Source: Chamaecrista fasciculata (lineage: Eukaryota > Streptophyta > Magnoliopsida > Fabales > Fabaceae). Taken from it: a stretch of 64,000 nucleotides of DNA. Position numbers and translations under genes: made by a program. The notes under the pieces are model-generated. The model was not told the DNA's origin. It did not search any database and saw only the letters and a program-made list of their open reading frames with translations. Positions 56,960 to 64,000 of the stretch are shown one piece after another. The DNA lies in contig QANZ01032988.1 of assembly GCA_003254925.1 (NCBI GenBank), forward strand, positions 44,711 through 108,710, in the 5' to 3' direction. Every line of letters begins with the position of its first letter. The stretch's first letter is position 1.

Positions 56960-57375
56960 GTGACAATTCGGTAAATTTCAACTTTTATTTTCTGTATTAG
57001 GAACTAATGCATCAACTCGATAAAAATTGGATGACCCAAAAGTCAACTTTTTTCCAGAAATTTATTTTTGCAAAATTGAATAATCAAAATTGTAATATAG
57101 AGAGAGTACAAGATGAACAATGAACATTATTTTAACAAAGGGATCAAATCGTTCACGATTTTGATATTATATGAACCAACCAACTCGTTTCTTTTTTAGT
57201 TAACGACTGATTCGTTGGCTCGATACAAAATCAAAGACAAAAAAGTAAGTGATGTCTACAATTTATTTGGACAAAATTGGATAATTGTAAATCATAACAT
57301 GTATATTTATCAAGTGAAATAATACATCAAAGATTATTTAAAAAGCTACAAATTGTAGCTTTATTAATAATCAAT
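56960..57375 (+). repeat. Long direct repeat, right copy
   Basis: Diverged direct copy of 54740-55155. The two copies bracket the subtilase and copia remnants, with about 2.2 kb between corresponding points. Confidence 0.5.
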
Positions 57376-57731
57376 TATTCCAAATCTCAATTCAAAATTA
57401 ATTCATTCCAAACAGAATTTCAAAAAATTCACTCAAATTATAATCCAATTTTCTTTTTCTCAAATAATCAAACCTGAAAACTCATATTATTCACAAAAAT
57501 CAAAAACTCGAAAAATAACTTTTTCTTCCATTTTTACCTCTATACAATTTATAAATTTCCATACAATTTTATCTATCAATTGCAATCATTACATACCTAT
57601 TTAAATCATTTCACACCTAAAAATCTCTTTTCACAATAAATTACCCAAACAACATTCAACTTAAAATCACTCAAATTACTATCTAATCATAATTAAAGCT
57701 AATACAAATAGGCCCATTTTTCTTTTATATT

Positions 57732-58025
57732 TCAAAGATGAAAGGGGGTCAAGAGCAAAGCTACAATGTAATCCTTAGTTAGTCCTTGAGAATTCGTATA
57801 ACCATCTGCATCAGTGTAAAGGACATGTATTACTCGTGATAGATTCAAACTTCGCATGAGCAAAGGTTTTGCCGATATTGTAGGGTGAAGCCATTCTTCA
57901 TTCATATCTTTCCATGCACTTATCACTTCCTTCCTAAGCTTGTCAATGGCCTCCTCTTTTGCTACACCATGTTGCTTCATGTAGCACTCTAAAGCTGAAG
58001 CTACATGCCCTCTCTTTTGCTCAAG
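57732..58025 (-). pseudogene. Terpene synthase, isolated last exon
   Basis: After a splice acceptor at 58026 the exon reads LEQKRGHVASALECYMKQHG, then VISAWKDMNEEWLHP and RVIHVLYTDADGYTNSQGLTKDYI, ending LLLTPFHL and stop at 57732 (97 codons). This is the C-terminal alpha-domain exon of plant TPS-a/TPS-b terpene synthases, which cyclise prenyl diphosphates. The usual form is EEAIKEL...AWKDINEE...DGYTHSE. The DDxxD and NSE/DTE metal-binding motifs lie in earlier exons and are not present: upstream on this strand are LINE fragments from 58296. The exon itself has no stop or frameshift, so an upstream part separated by insertions outside the window cannot be excluded. Confidence 0.85.
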
Positions 58026-58295
58026 CTAACAAACATATATATATAAAGAGAAAGAATTTAATTTAGTATAGAAAAAAGGAAAAACCTAGGTAAGTAATTG
58101 TTTATTTTTGTTATATGATTCATCCATCAACATATCACACATAAAATGTCCAAAAAAAAAATTGCACCTTTCCTTCTCATAATTGGACATACAAATTCTT
58201 TTTGTCATGTCTTATATATTTTTAGTAATGAACTTGACAATAAACATATATAAATAATTTTAGAGTGAATTATTGACTTAGCTTGTTCCTTGAAA

Positions 58296-58573
58296 TTTTT
58301 TTTTGGCCTAAAACATAATTCATTAAAAAGTAGGGCAAAGTCAAACATAATACAAACGAAAACAAAGCAAAATTAGCCAACCCCTCTCTAGCATAAACAT
58401 CAACACGAGACAGGATATCAACTGACGAAGGTGAGGGATTTTGAACCCATCCAAGAGGACTCATCCTCGTGTCAGACAAATTGGCAAGATAATCAGCTGC
58501 CAAGTTAGCGGATCTAGGGATCCAACTAAAACTACAACCATCTAAAGAACAAGAAACATAAAAAAATGTCATC
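58296..58573 (-). mobile_element. LINE 3' fragment: RNase H end with poly(A)
   Basis: The minus strand encodes CSFSWIPRSANLAADYLANL, the end of the RNase H domain of plant L1-type LINEs (usual W(I/V)PRxxNxxAD). It is followed by about 160 nt and a 9-A tail at 58304-58296. It lies about 270 bp from the terpene synthase exon and next to the 5' region of the plus-strand LINE. Confidence 0.75.
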
Positions 58574-58639
58574 TAAAAAGACAAACTTCCAAAAACCATA
58601 CATAATTAGACTCAAAGAAACACTAATTATTTGATAAAA

Positions 58640-61600
58640 CGTCGTCGTGGAAGCAAAACAAGAAAAAGACGTCATGGAAGAACCTGACCCAGAAAAAGAA
58701 TGTCACCGAGCATCCAAAAACCAGAACCAAACCAGGAAGTCGTCGTGGAATTCCTGGTCAAGAGTCACCGCCGCAGAGAAAGCCAAACCAGATCGACACC
58801 ATGGGAGCCTTGATCCAGAACGCCGCCGCCACAAAAGCCTAGAAAAAAAAAAGAAACACTCTCATAAAGAGAGAGAGTGACACTCACAGGGGAGGGATTT
58901 TCAGCTCTGCCTATAAAAGTTGGGAGGTCCACCGCCGCTGAGATAGCGGCTGCTTAAGGACGAGCAGCAGCAAACGAAAGCAGAGAGTGGATAAAAAAAG
59001 CAAGCAGAAGTAGAATTAATTAGCACCCAGTCCAATCCAAGAACAAATTGTAGAAGGCAACAAGGGGAAGTTGGAAAAATGAAAATAGTGAACCCTCACG
59101 GAGAAGAGAAATAACCCTCACGCTCACAAAGAAAAAAGACCCTGCAGCATCCCCCGAACCCAGAATGCCAGAGTGTAACCCCCAAAGAAAACGAGCACTG
59201 GTGCAAAAAGCCCTAAACCGGGCGACGTCGCAGAGCACAAACACTGAAAACGACAACCACAGATACGAAAAAAACTGCCGATGAAAGGAAGAAGGCCAAC
59301 GAAAGCAACCCAAACACTGAAACCACCACCCTAACTTGGGACGACGCCGACGAAAGCCACCCAGTAGAGTGCCGCTGCAAAGGCCAAATCAGGAACCCGC
59401 CGCTACAATGCCATCTTTTCTTGTGTATGTTCTCTATATCAGCTTTAGATTTTTTTTGTGGTTTTTTCATCAATGCCTGGTCTGGTTTGGACTGTGTAGT
59501 TAGTTTCTTTTGGTGGCGACATTGTCTACCAGGAAATGTTTATGGTGGATTTGGTTTTGTTAGTTGTTGATGAACTCGGCCAGTTGTCTTCATAAGACTC
59601 GAATCTATTGTATGCTTGACGTTCTATCAGGTGTTGTAGTGATGTGTTTCTTGTAGAAAAATTATGGTTCTTTTGATGGGATGAGGGGGGTGGTCCCAAA
59701 GCAACCCCCCAGGGCGCCATGAGGTTCCTAGCTTGGAATTGTCGGGTTTTCCCGGCCACCCTGACAAGTAGACGCCTTCGCCATTTATTCAGAGACAAGA
59801 GGCCAGAGGTTTTTTTTTTTTTTTGCTGAAACCCTTTGCCCAGTTTATCTTTCTACTAGGTTTTTTAATTCTATCGGGTTGTGTAATATTGTGGGGGCTG
59901 ATCCCCAGGGTAGGAAAGGTGGTCTTATTTTAGCTTGGGCTAAGAACGTGAATTTGATTGTTGTTGACTTGTGCTCAAACTGTATCCACATATCATTTAT
60001 TAATGATAATGGTATGCTTTCGTATATGACCTTTGTCTATGAGTTTCCTACACTTGATCTTCGTTATGTTTTGTGGGATTATCTCATAAATGTGGCTTCT
60101 ACCGTATTTGGTCCTCGGGTGATAATAGGTGATTTTAATCAGATAAAGGATGCTACAGTAAAAAAACAACAAGAACATGAACACAAGAGGAGCACAGGCG
60201 TTCCTGGATGTTATAAACGAGCTGGGCTTGATTGATTTCGTCCCTGATGGGTTGTGGTTCACGTGGTGCAATAATAGAGATGGGAATGACAGGGTGGTGG
60301 AAAGACTGAACTGGGTTCTTTTTATGCTAACCTGCCTCGATATCTTCCATCATTTGTTCGTTGAAGCACTCACCATCTCTTCTTCTGACCATGCGCCTAT
60401 TTTTGTGACTACAAACAAGTGCATCCCAGTTCGTGGTAAGCCTTTCAGATTTTAGGCTATTTGGATGCATGAAGGGGCATGTGATCTCGTTGTTACAAAT
60501 GCATGGAACTGTTGTTTTCTTAATTCTAGCTCTTTGGCGGTGTCAACGAAAATTGCCAAGATTAGATCAGATCTGCAAATCTAAAACAAGACAGTGTTTG
60601 GGCATGTCCAACGTCACATCTCTCAGCTTGAAAAGAACCTCTCCCACATTCAAATTATTCTCCTCTCAAAGGACCCTGCTCTGTCTACTAGGGCCCTGAC
60701 TGAAAAGGAACTGGAGATTAAAGTGGAACTTGAAATGTGGTATGAGAGGGAGGAAATCTTCTGAGCCCAGAAATCCAGACAGATGTGGCTGCTTCAGCGG
60801 GACAGAAATACGACATATTTTCATAATGTGGTTAGAAAGAGACGAGAACAAAATAAAATCCACATAATACGGGGTCCTGATGGGATGTGGATTAAGAAGT
60901 ATGAGGCTATTGAACGCGAAGCTGGTTGTTACTTTGATACTATTTTTTCCAACAATGACATTGCCCTTGATAAGAATGTGGAGGTGTGGCTACAGGGTAT
61001 CTCGCTCCCCACGGTATCTCAAGGTTCAGCTCAGGATCTGATCAAACAAGTTACTCTTCAAGAGGTTAAAGCAGTTGTGTTTCAATTGAAGCCTTATAAA
61101 GCCCCGGGTCCTGATGGTGTCCCAACTGTTGTGTTCCAAAGGTATTGGCACTTGATACATACTGATATTCTTAATCTGGTCAGAGACTTCTTTGCAGGAA
61201 ATTGTGATCTTTGTGAGATTAATTCAACCTTTATCACTCTCATCCCAAAGATTGACATGCCGAAATCTTTCAGAAACTTCTGGCCCATTGGCCTATGCAA
61301 CATCATATGTAAGATTATCTCTAAAGTAGTGGTGAACCGCCACCAGCATCTGATGGATAAACTCATTCCCCTTATCAAAACGCTTTCATTAAAGGCCAAC
61401 TGATCACTTATAATATTTTTTTGGCTTCTGAGACGATGTCCGTAATTGATAGAACGAAAAAAGGGAAGTCATCCTATGGGGCGCTGAAAGTGGATATGGC
61501 GAAAGCATATGATCAGGTGGATTGGGGATTTTTGGAAGCGGTCCTTAAACGCATGGAGTTCCCCGAGCTATTCATTAATTGCATTATGAATTGTCTATCC

Positions 61601-63466
61601 TCTGCGAGTTTCTCTCTTCTGTTGAATGGTCAAATCTTTGTAGATGTAAGTGTTCGTAGGGGACTCAAGCAAGGTGATCTGCTCTCACCCTATCTTTTTA
61701 CCCTATGTATGAATGCATTCACTCGCCTTATGGCAGATGTGGAGAGATGCAACAGTTTTCAGGGAATCAAGTTCGCTCGGAGTAGACCGTCGATCTCTCA
61801 CCTTCTATATGCCGATGATTTGATTCTCTTCTTCAGAGCCGGCAACACATCCCCCTCGTTTTTCAAGAACACGCTGGATGTTTTGATTCAGAAGGCTAGA
61901 TTGAGTATAAATGTTCAGAAATCAAACATGGTGTTAAGCACCAACACTCTCAGGGCTTTGAAGGAAGATCTTATCCGTCTGTTCAGGGTGAGGCCACGAA
62001 TAAGCTCGGGAAGTACCTAGGTGTCTATGTGGATGACAGGAATGATCTAAAGCGGAACTTTGATGATCTGCTTCCGAAGATAAATGTCAAGCTTGGTGGT
62101 TGGAAAACTAATCTATTGTCACAAGCAGGGAGGGTCACCTTGATCAAGTCGGTAATTCAATCGGACCCAATTTACAAACTCTCCTATTTCCAAGAACCAA
62201 GGAGAGTGACAGATGCAATTAATGAGGCCATGACGAATTTTTTCTGGGGTTTTAAAGGATATAAACCAAGGGCTCATTTACTTAGCAAGAAAATTTTATT
62301 CAAACCAAAAAATGAAGGTGGCCTTGCTTTTCGGGATTCGGGTATTGTTAATAAGGTCTTGTTGTCAAAGTACACTTGGAGAATCCTCAACAATTCGCGG
62401 TCTATTGTGGGCTCGTGGGCCAAAAACAGGTACCTCATCCCTCACACTGATTTTGACATCAGACCTAGGAATTCTACTTCGATTGTCTGGAAGGGGGTGA
62501 GGATTAGCGCTCATGTCATCACTGATCATGTTAGATGGAGGCTGGGTATAGGGGACATAATTGATATCGGAAGCAGATTGTGGAATGGTCATCTTGACGG
62601 AGCTCCTTCGGGTGTGCTGGTTAGTGACCTTTTAGATTACTCATCTTACTCTTGGGACTTGAGAAAGGTTAACCTGGTCTGCACTGAGGATCAAACGACG
62701 AACCTACTTAGAAATATGGGGCAGGTAAGACAGGTACCAGATGCCCTGGTGTGGACACATGTTGCCTCCGGGTCGTATACCACTGCTGTAGGTTCCAAGC
62801 TGCTTAGCAGTGGTTACCATCCGGATCAAGGTAATATTGCGACCTCAAATTTCCCGTGGAAAATTTTTTTGAAGATGAAAGCTCTGATGAGGGTGTTGCT
62901 GACGACTTGGAAAATATACAATGATGTAGTCCCGACTTTCACTAATCTCAATCAGCACCACCTACGATGTGACATCGTTTGCCCGCTTTTTGGTGCTCTA
63001 GATGACTCCATCTCGCTTACGTTCCTACTCTGCAGCTTTACGAGAGCGGTCTGGTTCGGGTTGCCCATTACTATTAAATATCATCCGAGGAACTACAGTT
63101 TCCGCACTTGGATGACAGGTTGGATCATCTGTTGATGACGCAATAAGGATCGCTTCTCTGAGGCCTGGCTTACAATTCTGGTAGGTCTTGATGTTATTTG
63201 GAATTGCAGGAACGGAACAGTTTGGAAGAATGCAAAACCTGACCCTGTTACGGCTAGATTATGCAATCTTTTGTTTTACTTTATGATAATGTTTTTTATT
63301 GTCTGTTATCTTCTTCTATTCATGATGTTGCTTGAGTTTTTCACATCCTTAAGTCATGAACCGAGGGCAACGACGACGCAAATTAATGGATTTGTTGGTT
63401 CTTAAGTCCATGACTCATGGATGTTTGGTTATACTCCTTTACTGTTTTTATATATAAAAAAAAAAA
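58640..63466 (+). mobile_element. L1-type LINE, decayed, without RNase H
   Basis: The 5' part (58640-59718) is GC-rich, with a TATAAAAG at 58913, and has no ORF1 I can recognise. ORF2 starts at ATG 59719 and ends near 63135. The zinc-binding tail is followed by WKNAKPDPVTARL near 63225-63260 and then non-coding sequence to a poly(A) run at 63456-63466. No target duplication was found. The left boundary is an estimate. Confidence 0.8.
59719..63135 (+). pseudogene. LINE ORF2: endonuclease and reverse transcriptase, broken
   Basis: Endonuclease: MRFLAWNCR at the start, VIIGDFNQIKDA (about 60118-60153), GLWFTWCNN (about 60250-60276), SSDHAPIFVT (about 60383-60412). Reverse transcriptase: KAPGPDGVP (about 61100), ALKVDMAKAYDQVDW (about 61480-61527), RRGLKQGDLLSPYLF (about 61655-61700), LLYADDLILFF (about 61804-61836). 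A zf-RVT-like region follows (WKIFLKMKALMRVL, near 62860-62900). Frame breaks or stops occur near 59810, 60175, 60455, 60760, 61385 and 62000. RNase H is absent. It would nick DNA and prime reverse transcription; this copy is inactive. Confidence 0.9.
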
Positions 63467-63568
63467 TGAACTCTAGACATGCTTCAACATTTATTGTGGG
63501 TATATTGATGGCATTTTAAACTCTATCAGCTTCACTAGATCTTAAATGGGAGGGTTTTGTGAACACAC

Positions 63569-64000
63569 TAAGGGTGTGTTTGAATTAGAAGTAGGTAATG
63601 AAATGATGATTTTATGTAATAAAATGGTAATGAGAAAATTATGTAATGAAAATGGTGTTTGGATTAGTTTGAGATGTAATGAAAAAAATAGGATGTGAAA
63701 TTATGAAAAAGGGTATGTAATGATTGTGGTTGGTTGAAATAAATATATGGTTTTTTTAAATTGTATAGGGGTAGAATTGATAATTGATAATGGAAATAGA
63801 TAGAAATAAAAAAATAATATTTTGACTTTTTGGTTGTGGTGGTTATGAAATGAAATGGTAATGAAATTGTCTCGGAATTTGTGCTAGATGTGAATATTTG
63901 TAATGAAGGTTGGAGTAGTATTATGTAATGAAATGAAAGGACCAAAATGTAAATAACATGAAAATTTTTAAAAACCTACCATTTGGTCTATGATTTTATA
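63569..64000. mobile_element. Start of a MITE cut by the window end
   Basis: Starts GGGTGTGTTTGAATTAGAAG and consists largely of GTAATGAAATG-type words. The opening string resembles PIF/Harbinger or hAT MITE ends (GGTGTGTTTGGATTAG). The right end is outside the window. Confidence 0.4.

Noticed and set aside
59020..59473. Minus-strand frames in the LINE 5' region
   Set aside because: No domain; low-complexity Phe/Ser/Val composition and opposite to the LINE.

Overview
This is a nuclear plant (eudicot) sequence. It is AT-rich, has spliced genes with GT/AG introns, and is dominated by nested transposable elements of plant type: Athila and Tat Ty3-gypsy, Ty1-copia, TRIM-like, L1-type LINE, Mutator-like (MULE), hAT and Helitron. 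I cannot place it to species. One assembly gap of Ns lies at 35482-36234 and a single N at 10480.

Only two genes look intact. The minus-strand gene at 28865-32102 encodes a group I bZIP transcription factor (4 coding exons, 562 aa by my splice model, bZIP29/bZIP30-like). The plus-strand gene at 42303-46408 encodes polyprenol reductase (6 exons, 335 aa, steroid 5-alpha-reductase family), an enzyme of dolichol synthesis. Other host genes are present only as broken pieces: three exons of a CYP85A brassinosteroid-6-oxidase-like P450 (2193-2666), an NLR coiled-coil scrap (24929-25078), a subtilase fragment (about 55420-55786) and the orphan last exon of a terpene synthase (57732-58025).

Layout: 1-1840, 3' end of a Tat-like gypsy element with an antisense ORF and promoter. 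2190-2670, CYP85A remnant followed by a hAT-like element. 3300-5450, MULE-derived repeats rich in telomere-like TTTAGGG words, then a MITE. 5871-19034, two related Athila elements facing each other: the plus copy keeps LTR, tRNA-Asp primer site, gag and protease; the minus copy keeps part of RT, RNase H, integrase and an extra ORF. 19035-28700, intergenic with three well-bounded DNA transposons (21458-23366, 23475-24294, 25844-26850). 28865-32760, bZIP gene. 34100-40684, small TIR elements and a Helitron holding two GC-rich hAT-like copies. 41545-42041, a MULE MITE with a perfect 9-bp target duplication. 42303-46408, polyprenol reductase. 48107-48271, TRIM-like LTR. 48318-53537, a 5.2-kb MULE carrying a decayed plant-mobile-domain (PMD) gene behind a MuDR-type N-terminal domain. 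53750-57400, repeats and gene remnants. 57732-63466, terpene-synthase exon and two LINE pieces. 63569-64000, start of a MITE.

The main points for follow-up are the complementary, inverted Athila pair with its dispersed CTTGCCCAAG motif; the PMD-bearing MULE with its subterminal palindromes; and the Helitron with repeated 3' hairpins.
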